From NCBI RefSeq assembly GCF_035271045.1, contig NZ_DATESC010000015.1, forward strand, positions 62,001 through 126,000: DNA of 64,000 nt, in the 5' to 3' direction. A program made the position numbers and the translations under genes. This DNA is from Marinospirillum sp035271045 (GTDB taxonomy: Bacteria > Pseudomonadota > Gammaproteobacteria > Pseudomonadales > Halomonadaceae). The notes under the pieces were generated by a model. It was given only the letters and a program-made list of their open reading frames with translations. It was not told the origin of the DNA and ran no database searches. This document shows positions 1 through 7,740 of the stretch, piece by piece (the first letter of the stretch is position 1; every line of letters begins with the position of its first letter).

Positions 1-150
1 GTTTTAGTGGACGGGCGCTGCCAAGTGGTTTTCGATAAGCCACAACGTGCCGTAACCCCAGGGCAGTCGATGGTTTTTTACTTGGGCGATGTTTGTTTAG
101 GTGGTGGCGTGATTGAGTCTACATTTTTAAATGAGTCTTTGTATGAATAA
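1..150 (+). CDS. mnmA: tRNA-specific 2-thiouridylase MnmA, C-terminal end (partial)
   Basis: Frame 1 is open from the window edge to a TAA at 148-150 and encodes 49 residues. The segment contains VTPGQSMVFYLGD followed by CLGGGVIEST, which is typical of the C-terminal beta-barrel of MnmA. MnmA makes 2-thiouridine at the wobble position of Lys, Glu and Gln tRNAs. The catalytic cysteines and PP-loop lie outside the window. The stop overlaps the start of hflD, as in other gammaproteobacteria where mnmA and hflD are neighbours. The identification rests on a short tail plus context. Confidence 0.85.
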   Translation, partial: VLVDGRCQVVFDKPQRAVTPGQSMVFYLGDVCLGGGVIESTFLNESLYE

Positions 151-766
151 CTTAGATTACAGTCAACGCCAAACACTAGCCTTAGCAGGTGTTTTTCAAG
201 CCGCCCACTTGGTGCATGACTTGGCAACGCGCGGTATGCTTGACCAGCACAATTTTGAAACTAGCATTGCGTCTATTTTAGTGACTGATCCTGAAACCAC
301 TGCCGATATTTATGGTGGTGATTTTTTTAACCTCCGCACTGGCGCAACAACACTGCGTAAAGTCTTACTAAAAGACGCTAGCGTTAATGCTAGCGTGCTG
401 CGCTATGCGATGGGTATTTTAGTCTTAAATACCAAATTAGCTAAAAATCCTGCCATGTTAACCGCCATAGGGCAGCGCTTAGCGGCGGTTAAATTACAAG
501 CCATGCACTTTAATGCAACGCATGAAAATGTATTAGCGGCTTTAGCCAGCATTTACCAAGATACACTTAGCACACTTTCATTTCGGATACAGGTACAAGG
601 TAATCCCACTATTTTGCAGCAATCCGGTAATGCCGATAAAATTCGTGCTTTACTGCTCGCAGGTATACGTTCAGCCATGCTTTGGTCACAATCGGGTGGT
701 AAGCGTTGGAAGTTGTTATTTTCGCGTAAAAAAGTGCTGCAAGACTTAGACTCACTCGGTTTTTAA
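143..766 (+). CDS. hflD: High-frequency lysogenization protein HflD homolog
   Basis: This 207-residue, helix-rich protein without a signal peptide matches the HflD (YcfC) family in length and in its opening (LALAGVFQAAHLVHDLA). In E. coli HflD is a membrane-associated protein that affects phage lambda CII stability; its housekeeping role is unclear. I chose the ATG at 143, which overlaps the mnmA stop (ATGAATAA). An in-frame ATG at 131 would add four residues, and neither has a strong ribosome-binding site. It lies between mnmA and purB, its usual place, and is probably co-transcribed with them. Confidence 0.85.
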   Translation: MNNLDYSQRQTLALAGVFQAAHLVHDLATRGMLDQHNFETSIASILVTDPETTADIYGGDFFNLRTGATTLRKVLLKDASVNASVLRYAMGILVLNTKLAKNPAMLTAIGQRLAAVKLQAMHFNATHENVLAALASIYQDTLSTLSFRIQVQGNPTILQQSGNADKIRALLLAGIRSAMLWSQSGGKRWKLLFSRKKVLQDLDSLGF

Positions 767-817
767 TCCTCACAACACCTTTTTCTTTTACCTTTACTTT
801 AATTTTTGGAAATTATT

Positions 818-2203
818 ATGTCGCTTGAACAACTTTCTACACTCTCTTCACTGACCGCACTTTCACCCGTTGATGGACGCTATGGTAGTAGAACAGCCCC
901 TTTGCGTGAACATTTTTCTGAATTTGGTTTAATTCGTGCGCGTGTTGAAGTGGAAGTGCGCTGGTTGCAACGCTTAGCTGAACACGCAGAAATTAAAGAA
1001 GTACCCGCGTTTTCTGCACAAGCGAATCAATTACTAAATGACTTGGTCGCAAACTTTTCTGTTGCCGATGCAAAAGCCGTTAAAACGCACGAACGCGTGA
1101 CTAACCACGATGTAAAAGCCGTGGAATACTTTATTAAAGACCGCATTGAGGTGTTGCCAGAATTAGCAGCCGTCAGTGAATTTGTACACTTTGCTTGCAC
1201 CAGTGAAGACATTAATAACCTGTCGCACGGTTTAATGCTAAAAGGTGGTTTAAACAAAGTTTTATTGCCAGAAATGCAGCAGGTGGCCGATGCGATTCGT
1301 AACTTGGCTCATAAAAATGCGGAAGTGCCTTTGTTGTCGCGCACCCACGGTCAAACCGCCAGCCCCAGCACGGTTGGTAAAGAAATGGCTAACGTGGTCT
1401 ACCGTTTAGAGCGCCAAATTAAGCAGGTAAAAGCGGTTGAACTACTAGGTAAAATTAATGGTGCAGTGGGCAATTACAACGCGCATTTAAGCGCTTACCC
1501 AACATTGGATTGGCAAGCCAATGCACAAGTTTTTGTTGAAAACTTAGGGTTAGTTTGGAATCCCTACACCACGCAAATTGAACCCCATGACTACATTGCC
1601 GAACTATTTGATGCCATTGCGCGTTTTAATACCATTTTGATCGACTTTGACCGCGATATTTGGGGTTATATTTCTTTGGGTTATTTCAAGCAAAAAACCG
1701 TCGAAGGCGAAATTGGTTCTTCGACCATGCCGCACAAGGTTAACCCTATCGACTTTGAAAATTCAGAAGGTAACTTGGGTCTTGCTAACGCAATTTTTAA
1801 CCACCTAGCCGTTAAGTTGCCGATTTCTCGTTGGCAGCGTGATTTAACCGATTCCACCGTGCTTAGAAATTTAGGTGTAGGTATGGGGCACAGCCAAATT
1901 GCTTACCAAGCCAGTTTAAAAGGTATTTCTAAGCTAGAAACCAATCCTGAGCGTTTAGCGGCTGACTTAAATGCTGCATGGGAAGTATTAGCTGAACCCA
2001 TTCAAACTGTGATGCGTCGCTACCAAATTGAGAAACCTTATGAAAAGCTAAAAGAATTAACGCGCGGCAAAACCATTACCCAACAAGGCATGGTTGCATT
2101 CATTGATAGCTTAGACATTCCTGAACAAGCCAAGCAAGAACTTAAAGCGCTGACACCGGCTAACTACATAGGCAATGCCATTGCCCAAGCAAAGGCCATT
2201 TAA
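818..2203 (+). CDS. purB: Adenylosuccinate lyase
   Basis: PurB catalyses two fumarate-releasing steps in purine synthesis: SAICAR to AICAR, and adenylosuccinate to AMP. The 461-residue protein has the expected length. It carries the fumarase/aspartase superfamily signature GSSTMPHKVNP followed by IDFENSEGN at about residues 299-315, and the upstream loop SRTHGQTASPST. Those residues mark the long gammaproteobacterial PurB. The ATG at 818 is preferred over an in-frame TTG at 806 because the TTGGA at 806-810 serves as its ribosome-binding site. Only two bases separate it from roxA. Confidence 0.97.
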   Translation: MSLEQLSTLSSLTALSPVDGRYGSRTAPLREHFSEFGLIRARVEVEVRWLQRLAEHAEIKEVPAFSAQANQLLNDLVANFSVADAKAVKTHERVTNHDVKAVEYFIKDRIEVLPELAAVSEFVHFACTSEDINNLSHGLMLKGGLNKVLLPEMQQVADAIRNLAHKNAEVPLLSRTHGQTASPSTVGKEMANVVYRLERQIKQVKAVELLGKINGAVGNYNAHLSAYPTLDWQANAQVFVENLGLVWNPYTTQIEPHDYIAELFDAIARFNTILIDFDRDIWGYISLGYFKQKTVEGEIGSSTMPHKVNPIDFENSEGNLGLANAIFNHLAVKLPISRWQRDLTDSTVLRNLGVGMGHSQIAYQASLKGISKLETNPERLAADLNAAWEVLAEPIQTVMRRYQIEKPYEKLKELTRGKTITQQGMVAFIDSLDIPEQAKQELKALTPANYIGNAIAQAKAI

Positions 2204-2205
2204 GA

Positions 2206-3420
2206 ATGACTGCGTCCATCACTTTGCCTGTTTCAATTTTAGGTTCCATTAGCCGTGAAGAATTTTTGCGTGACTATTGGCAGAAAAAACCACTATTAAT
2301 TCGTCAAGCTTTGCCTGATTTCACACCGCCTTTAGATGTTGATGAGCTGGCCGGATTAGCGCTAGAAGAAGGCGTGGAATCACGAGTGGTTATGGCGCAA
2401 GGACCAGAAAGCCCTTGGCAATTATTTAATGGCCCGTTTAAAGAAAGTTTTTTACAAACATTGCCTGAAAAGAACTGGTCGCTGCTGGTACAAGCAGTTG
2501 ACCACCTGCTTCCTGAAGTAGGCGAGCTATTAAAAGCCTTTGACTTTCTTCCCAGTTGGCGTGTTGACGACCTAATGATTAGCTATGCGCCTGAAGGTGG
2601 CAGCGTTGGGCCACATTTTGATTATTATGATGTTTTTCTACTACAAGCATCAGGAAAAAGACGCTGGCAGCTAGGGCAATATTGCGATGAATCCAGCCCT
2701 TTAAGAACCGATACTCAATTAAAAATCCTGACCGAATTTGAAGCCAATACTGAGCAAGACTGGGTATTAGAAGCCGGTGATTTACTTTATTTACCGCCAC
2801 AACTCGCGCATTGGGGCACTTCGCTAAGTGAAGATTGCACCACTTGGTCAGTGGGTTTTCGCGCATTAAGCGCTGAAGAAATCTTGTGTGGTGTAGCTGA
2901 TTTCATTGGTGAAACGCTTGCCGATGACCTGCGCTATACCGATGCGGATATAAAATTACCTGAACACCTTGCAGCTATAGATGATGCAGCGATGGATCGA
3001 GTAAAAAGCTTACTAAACAAAGTTATGGATAATCCAGCAGCGTTAAGTGAATGGTTTGGTCGCGCAATGACTCAAACCAAATACCCAGACCAGCTGTTTG
3101 CTCAAGAAGACCCTTGGACAACAGCAACGCTGCATGAGTTAATGAACGAAGACGAACCATTATTGGTTATTGCTGAAGGTAGCCGTTTGGCTTTTCGAGT
3201 CGCTAACGAAGGCAACTGGTTATTTGCTGACGGTGAAGCTTTAAAGTTTTCAGCTGAATTAAAAGACTGGGTAGCCGATTTAAGTGCCAAGGTTAACCTA
3301 GATGCAACATTTATTAAGCAAACATTAAACCTGCCCGAAGCCAGCGAACTATTGGTTAAATTAATTAATCAAGGCAGCGTGTATTTAATTGAAGAAGATG
3401 ACAACAACTTGTTGCACTAG
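2206..3420 (+). CDS. roxA: Ribosomal protein L16 arginine 3-hydroxylase RoxA (YcfD), cupin/JmjC family
   Basis: RoxA is an Fe(II)/2-oxoglutarate oxygenase that hydroxylates an arginine of ribosomal protein L16. The iron-binding triad is visible: H137 and D139 in GPHFDYYDVF, and H202 in LPPQLAHWG. The N-terminal half is the JmjC/cupin fold and the C-terminal part is the winged-helix-like extension of this family. The length (404 residues) is slightly above that of E. coli YcfD. The gene begins two bases after purB, so translation is probably coupled. The identification is strong; the substrate is inferred from the family. Confidence 0.92.
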   Translation: MTASITLPVSILGSISREEFLRDYWQKKPLLIRQALPDFTPPLDVDELAGLALEEGVESRVVMAQGPESPWQLFNGPFKESFLQTLPEKNWSLLVQAVDHLLPEVGELLKAFDFLPSWRVDDLMISYAPEGGSVGPHFDYYDVFLLQASGKRRWQLGQYCDESSPLRTDTQLKILTEFEANTEQDWVLEAGDLLYLPPQLAHWGTSLSEDCTTWSVGFRALSAEEILCGVADFIGETLADDLRYTDADIKLPEHLAAIDDAAMDRVKSLLNKVMDNPAALSEWFGRAMTQTKYPDQLFAQEDPWTTATLHELMNEDEPLLVIAEGSRLAFRVANEGNWLFADGEALKFSAELKDWVADLSAKVNLDATFIKQTLNLPEASELLVKLINQGSVYLIEEDDNNLLH

Positions 3421-3498
3421 GTTGTTGTATCTAAGCTATAAATGGCTAATTGTTGTTACTTGCTAGTGTAGTCAAATTACAACCAAACACCCCCGACT

Positions 3499-3538
3499 AA
3501 TGATGCCTTGCGCTTAATACTTAGGCTAAGGCATCATT
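3499..3538. repeat. Perfect 11-bp inverted repeat in the roxA-aceA spacer
   Basis: AATGATGCCTT at 3499-3509 is the exact reverse complement of AAGGCATCATT at 3528-3538, with an 18-base loop. It lies 79 bases after the roxA stop and 70 bases before aceA. No T-run follows on the plus strand, so it is not a textbook terminator. It could end roxA transcription, act as a leader hairpin for aceA, or be an operator. The remaining 182-base spacer shows no gene. Confidence 0.6.
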
Positions 3539-3608
3539 CGCTCCATTGAAACACCGTTGAAAATTAAAACATCGCTAAAACTTACTTTACTCATTTGAAG
3601 GATTGATT

Positions 3609-5213
3609 ATGTCAACTTATCAAAACGAAATTAAGGCAATTGCTGCACTTAAAGAAAAAGCTGGAAGTGGCTGGAGCGCAATTAACCCTGAATCGGCTGC
3701 ACGTATGCGTATTCAAAACCGTTTCCAAACCGGTTTAGACATTGCTAAATACACGGCAGCAATTATGCGTAAAGATATGGCTGAATACGATGCTGACTCA
3801 TCTGTTTATACTCAGTCTTTAGGTTGCTGGCACGGTTTTATCGGTCAACAAAAATTGATCGCTATTAAAAAACATTTAAAAACTACAAATAAGCGCTACC
3901 TCTACCTTTCAGGTTGGATGGTTGCTGCACTGCGTTCTGAGTTTGGTCCTTTACCTGACCAATCCATGCACGAAAAAACCTCAGTTGCTTCATTAATTGA
4001 AGAGCTATACACCTTTTTACGCCAAGCTGATACGCGTGAACTAGACTTGCTATTCACTGCATTAGACAAAGCACGTAAAGTAGGCGATGCTGCTGAAGAA
4101 AAATCTTTGCTAGATCAGATTGAAAACTTTGAAACCCACGTAGTACCTATCATTGCGGATATAGACGCAGGTTTTGGTAATGAAGAAGCCACTTACCTAA
4201 TGGCTAAGCAGATGATTGAAGCCGGTGCTGCTGCTATTCAGATTGAAAACCAAGTTTCTGATGAAAAACAGTGTGGTCACCAAGACGGTAAAGTAACCGT
4301 TCCTCACGCTGACTTTTTAGCTAAAATCAATGCGGTACGTTATGCCTTCCTAGAGCTAGGCGTTGATGACGGTGTTATCGTGGCGCGTACTGACTCTTTA
4401 GGTGCAGGCTTAACTAAGCAGATCGCTGTTACTAACCAACCAGGCGATTTAGGCGACCAATACAACAGCTTCCTTGATGGTACTTTCATCAAAGATGCTA
4501 GCGAAATTGAAAACGGTGACGTGGTTGTTAAATCTGACGGTAAACTATTAAAGCCTGCACGTTTAGCCAGCGGCTTGTTCCAGTTCCGTCCTAACACCGG
4601 CATTCAGCGTGTAGTGTTGGACTGTATTACTTCACTACAAAACGGTGCTGACCTACTGTGGATCGAAACTGAAAAGCCACACGTTGGTCAAATTGCTGAA
4701 ATGGTTAACGAAATTCGTAAGGTTGTTCCAGATGCCAAATTGGTTTACAATAACAGCCCATCGTTCAACTGGACACTAAACTTCCGTCAGCAAGTATTCG
4801 ATACTTGGACAGAAGAAGGTAAAGACGTTTCTGCTTACGACCGTGACCGCCTAATGAGCGCTGATTACGATGGTACGCCCTTATGTGACGAAGCCGATGC
4901 ACGCATCCAAAGCTTCCAGAAAGATGCAGCGCGTGAAGCAGGCATCTTCCACCACTTAATCACGCTACCGACTTACCACACAGCTGCGCTATCAACTGAC
5001 AACCTAGCTAAAGGCTACTTTGGTGAACAAGGTATGCTGGCTTACGTTGAAGGTGTTCAGCGTAAAGAGATTCGTCAAGGTATTGCGTGTGTACGTCACC
5101 AAAACATGGCAGGTTCTGATATCGGCGATAGCCATAAAGAATACTTCTCTGGCGATGCTGCACTAAAAGCTAGCGGTGAAGATAACACCATGAGCCAGTT
5201 TGATAACGTTTAA
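3609..5213 (+). CDS. aceA: Isocitrate lyase
   Basis: This enzyme splits isocitrate into succinate and glyoxylate, the first step of the glyoxylate shunt needed for growth on acetate and fatty acids. The 534-residue length matches the long isocitrate lyase class of Pseudomonas rather than the roughly 430-residue E. coli enzyme. The active-site motif reads KQCGH, with the catalytic cysteine at residue 222. The ATG at 3609 follows GAAGGA at a good distance; an in-frame TTG at 3603 overlaps that site. It is monocistronic, with a clear terminator behind it. Malate synthase is not in the window. Confidence 0.97.
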   Translation: MSTYQNEIKAIAALKEKAGSGWSAINPESAARMRIQNRFQTGLDIAKYTAAIMRKDMAEYDADSSVYTQSLGCWHGFIGQQKLIAIKKHLKTTNKRYLYLSGWMVAALRSEFGPLPDQSMHEKTSVASLIEELYTFLRQADTRELDLLFTALDKARKVGDAAEEKSLLDQIENFETHVVPIIADIDAGFGNEEATYLMAKQMIEAGAAAIQIENQVSDEKQCGHQDGKVTVPHADFLAKINAVRYAFLELGVDDGVIVARTDSLGAGLTKQIAVTNQPGDLGDQYNSFLDGTFIKDASEIENGDVVVKSDGKLLKPARLASGLFQFRPNTGIQRVVLDCITSLQNGADLLWIETEKPHVGQIAEMVNEIRKVVPDAKLVYNNSPSFNWTLNFRQQVFDTWTEEGKDVSAYDRDRLMSADYDGTPLCDEADARIQSFQKDAAREAGIFHHLITLPTYHTAALSTDNLAKGYFGEQGMLAYVEGVQRKEIRQGIACVRHQNMAGSDIGDSHKEYFSGDAALKASGEDNTMSQFDNV

Positions 5214-5237
5214 TCGACTGCTTCAATAGTTAAATTA

Positions 5238-5268
5238 AAGCCACCCTCTTTTGAAGGTGGCTTTTTTA
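5238..5268 (+). terminator. Rho-independent terminator of aceA
   Basis: AAGCCACC at 5238-5245 pairs with GGTGGCTT at 5256-5263 and is followed by a T-run. It starts 25 bases after the aceA stop. Confidence 0.88.
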
Positions 5269-5308
5269 TTACCCAGTCTATTTTGTTTTGAATAAATTTA
5301 TTTTGAAC

Positions 5309-5338
5309 AAAAAAACCCTGAAAATTCAGGGTTTTTAA
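5309..5338 (-). terminator. Bidirectional terminator between aceA and mvaT
   Basis: AAAAACCCTGAA at 5311-5322 pairs perfectly with TTCAGGGTTTTT at 5325-5336. It lies 35 bases past the mvaT stop on the minus strand, and its T-rich flank works in both directions. Confidence 0.85.
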
Positions 5339-5372
5339 ATCTAGCATCACTCTATCTAAGCAACCAAACGTA

Positions 5373-5744
5373 TTATTCGCGCTCTTCAGTTACCCAGCCT
5401 TCAACCACATCAGAACCAAATTCAGCTTTCCACTCTTTTAGTTCTTTGTGATTACCACCACGCGTTTCGATAGTTTCTTGAGTATTAGGATTAACATAAA
5501 CTTTAAGTTTACGAGTGCGACGATTACCACGACCCGATTTAACTGCTGCTACTGCAGATTGATTTAAACCAAAAATTGTAGCTAAGTCATTAACACTACG
5601 CTGATGCTTATCTAAAAGAACTTGTACTTCTTCTTTAAAACTTAGTTCTTTTTTTAGCTCAGGGTTTTCTTCCATACGGCTCATTTCTTCTGTGAGCTTA
5701 CGCAGCATTTCTTCTTTTTCACGGTAACTTGCTAAAATAGACAT
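5373..5744 (-). CDS. mvaT: MvaT/TurB-type H-NS-like nucleoid protein
   Basis: This 123-residue protein has an N-terminal coiled coil (about residues 5-50, oligomerisation) and a C-terminal DNA-binding domain. The block ETRGGNHKELKEWKAEFG at about residues 92-109 is the hallmark of MvaT-family proteins, which bind AT-rich minor grooves and silence foreign DNA in Pseudomonas. A basic linker (GRGNRRTRKLKVY) precedes it. It differs from enterobacterial H-NS, which uses a QGR core. The middle segment resembles the linker of other family members. A TTGGAG ribosome-binding site precedes the ATG. The silencing role is inferred from the family. Confidence 0.9.
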   Translation of the reverse strand: MSILASYREKEEMLRKLTEEMSRMEENPELKKELSFKEEVQVLLDKHQRSVNDLATIFGLNQSAVAAVKSGRGNRRTRKLKVYVNPNTQETIETRGGNHKELKEWKAEFGSDVVEGWVTEERE

Positions 5745-5780
5745 TATTTACTCCAATTAAAGTTTCAACAGGCGATGTAA

Positions 5781-5808
5781 ATTTTATACATAATCTAAGT
5801 TTTGGCAA
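5781..5808 (-). promoter_or_regulatory. Candidate sigma-70 promoter of mvaT
   Basis: On the minus strand TTGCCA (5808-5803) is followed after 16 bases by TAAAAT (5786-5781), about 37 bases upstream of the mvaT ATG. Confidence 0.55.
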
Positions 5809-5816
5809 GTGTATTG

Positions 5817-5845
5817 TTGTACAAAAGGTTTAATTAAACTAAATT
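5817..5845 (+). promoter_or_regulatory. Candidate sigma-70 promoter of coaE-yacG
   Basis: TTGTAC at 5817-5822 is followed after 17 bases by TAAATT at 5840-5845, about 75 bases before the coaE start. It sits back to back with the mvaT promoter. The region is AT-rich, so chance matches are likely. Confidence 0.4.
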
Positions 5846-5920
5846 CAAACTAAATCACATACAATTAAGTAGTTTTACACGCATCAAACTACCTAACAAA
5901 CTACCTAAAAAGGTAAACAA

Positions 5921-6604
5921 GTGAAAAAAAGTCTATTTAATAATAAGCAACAACAACTAATTATTGGCTTAACCGGCGGTATTGGTTCAGGTAAAACAGC
6001 CGCCAGTAATCTTTTTTTGAAGCAAGGTGTTAATGTAGTTGATACTGATGTACTTGCTCGCCAAGCTTTACAAGTGGGCTCACCACTATTAATTGAAGTG
6101 TTTAATCATTTAGGTCAGCAGCTTAAACTTACTGACGGTAGTTTAGATAGAGCTGCATTAAGGGCTGTTATTTTTAATGATCCCAGTGCTAAAACTTGGC
6201 TAGAAAATCTTATTCATCCTTGGGTTAAAAAAGAAACACTTAAAGCCTTGGCTGAAGCTAACAGCCCTTATATTATTTTATCTTCACCCTTATTAATTGA
6301 AAGCGGTCAACTGGCTTTGATTGATCGCTTGTTAGTCGTTGATGTGCCTGAAGCAACTCAGGTTGAACGTACTTGTATAAGGGATGGTAATGCTACAGAT
6401 TTAGTTAAAAAAATCATACAGCAGCAAATTAATCGCCAAGAACGCTTATCTTTGGCTGATGATATTATTGATAACTCAGGTAGCTTAAATGAATTAGAAC
6501 AACAGGTAGACGCTTTACATAAACAATACCTAATACTTGCTTTAGCCAAAAATGACTTTAACAAAAAAAACCATACATTCCAATCCAATCCAATTGAAGC
6601 GTAA
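5921..6604 (+). CDS. coaE: Dephospho-CoA kinase
   Basis: CoaE phosphorylates dephospho-CoA to give CoA, the last step of the pathway. The Walker A motif GGIGSGKT occupies residues 19-26, followed by the DTD motif (about residues 42-44) typical of CoaE. At 227 residues it is about 20 longer than usual, with a short lysine/glutamine-rich N-terminal extension and an extended C-terminus. The only in-frame start is a GTG at 5921, with an AGGT site upstream. yacG follows after five bases, the common coaE-yacG pair. A pilD gene, often upstream in Pseudomonas, is absent here. Confidence 0.94.
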   Translation: MKKSLFNNKQQQLIIGLTGGIGSGKTAASNLFLKQGVNVVDTDVLARQALQVGSPLLIEVFNHLGQQLKLTDGSLDRAALRAVIFNDPSAKTWLENLIHPWVKKETLKALAEANSPYIILSSPLLIESGQLALIDRLLVVDVPEATQVERTCIRDGNATDLVKKIIQQQINRQERLSLADDIIDNSGSLNELEQQVDALHKQYLILALAKNDFNKKNHTFQSNPIEA

Positions 6605-6609
6605 TAAAA

Positions 6610-6804
6610 ATGAAAGCGACTGTGACACGTATTTTCCCATGCCCCACTTGCAACAAACCCAGCATCCTAACTCAAGAGAATGCTTTTCGTCCTTTTTGTA
6701 GCGAACGCTGCAAACTGATTGATTTAGGTTACTGGGCTGCTGAAAACCATAAGATAGCAGGCGATGAAGTAAGACTTAATCCAGAAGATCAAGACCAATA
6801 TTGA
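6610..6804 (+). CDS. yacG: DNA gyrase inhibitor YacG, zinc-binding
   Basis: This 64-residue protein carries four zinc ligands, C11 and C14 in CPTC and C30 and C34 in FCSERC, followed by the family motif IDLGYWAAE. E. coli YacG binds zinc and inhibits DNA gyrase. It is paired with coaE as in many proteobacteria. Its last 16 bases overlap the end of the converging Nudix gene. Confidence 0.92.
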   Translation: MKATVTRIFPCPTCNKPSILTQENAFRPFCSERCKLIDLGYWAAENHKIAGDEVRLNPEDQDQY

Positions 6805-7727
6805 GTAATACCGGCTAAGCCTTGTCCACCCAAGCCAAAGACGCGATCACGCTGCTTTAAATCCATGCCACCTAAAGCATAAACAGGCAAACGGCTAGCA
6901 TCAGTTAAGGCATTAAAGTCACACCAACCCAAGCACTTAGCAGCAGGATGAGAAGGCGTAGCAAGTACCGGCGAAAGGGTTATAAAGTCAGCATGAATGT
7001 TTTCTGCTTGAGTAATTGAAGCAACATCATGGCAAGAAGCCGCTAACCACTTATCCACCGGCACTGGACGCTGATCGTACTTAGCTAAACGCGCAGCAGT
7101 TAAGTGAATACCATCAGCGTCCACGTGTTTAAGCATCGTAGGATCGGCATTTAGCATTAAACGTGCGCCCGCTTTGTGGCAAGGCGCTAAAAATGCCTGA
7201 GCAAGGCTGCGGTAAGCGTCTGCATCCAAATGATGGGCGCGTAGCTGTACGAGCTTAATACCACGCTCTAAAGCACGGTTTAAACGCGCCAAAGCATCAT
7301 CAGTATCGGTAAATTCACCTGTAATTAAGTAATCTTCTGGCAACTGCACGGCTTTAATAATTGACTGATTAGCCGCCGGAAAAGTGTAGTTAACAAGATC
7401 ATCAACAGCCACCCAGCGAATAGGCTGTCCTTCCTTACCCCAAGCTTCACCAGTAAACACCAACACCTTCCAAACATCCAGTAAGACTGTTTTACCCGGA
7501 TAGTTATGCTTAATACGAATTAAAGGTCTGGCTTTGATAACTTCAATGCCTAGTTCTTCGCGGATTTCACGTCTAAGGGCTTGAAAACCTGTTTCGTAAG
7601 GCGTTAATTTTCCACCAGGTAATTCCCATAATCCACCTTGGTCAATACCGGCAGGACGACGAGCAATTAATAGCTGCCCTTTTTCATTGAATATAGCCGC
7701 AGCGGCGACCAATGTGGGTTGTGGCAT
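6789..7727 (-). CDS. Nudix hydrolase fused to a thiamine-phosphate-synthase-like domain
   Basis: The N-terminal half (about residues 1-130) is a MutT-type Nudix hydrolase with a perfect Nudix box at residues 39-61 (G39, E45, R53-E54, E57-E58, G60). MutT proteins remove oxidised nucleotides such as 8-oxo-dGTP. The C-terminal half (about 135-312) has the ThiE/TenI barrel fold pattern. It lacks several usual ThiE active-site residues: the QLREK region reads VQLRAHH, NDR reads NADP, and GVHLGQ reads GIHLTA. The same fusion lies downstream of argJ in Pseudomonas. The Nudix activity is likely; a synthase activity is doubtful. It overlaps yacG tail to tail. Confidence 0.88.
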   Translation of the reverse strand: MPQPTLVAAAAIFNEKGQLLIARRPAGIDQGGLWELPGGKLTPYETGFQALRREIREELGIEVIKARPLIRIKHNYPGKTVLLDVWKVLVFTGEAWGKEGQPIRWVAVDDLVNYTFPAANQSIIKAVQLPEDYLITGEFTDTDDALARLNRALERGIKLVQLRAHHLDADAYRSLAQAFLAPCHKAGARLMLNADPTMLKHVDADGIHLTAARLAKYDQRPVPVDKWLAASCHDVASITQAENIHADFITLSPVLATPSHPAAKCLGWCDFNALTDASRLPVYALGGMDLKQRDRVFGLGGQGLAGITQYWS

Positions 7728-7740
7728 AGTTTAATCGTCC

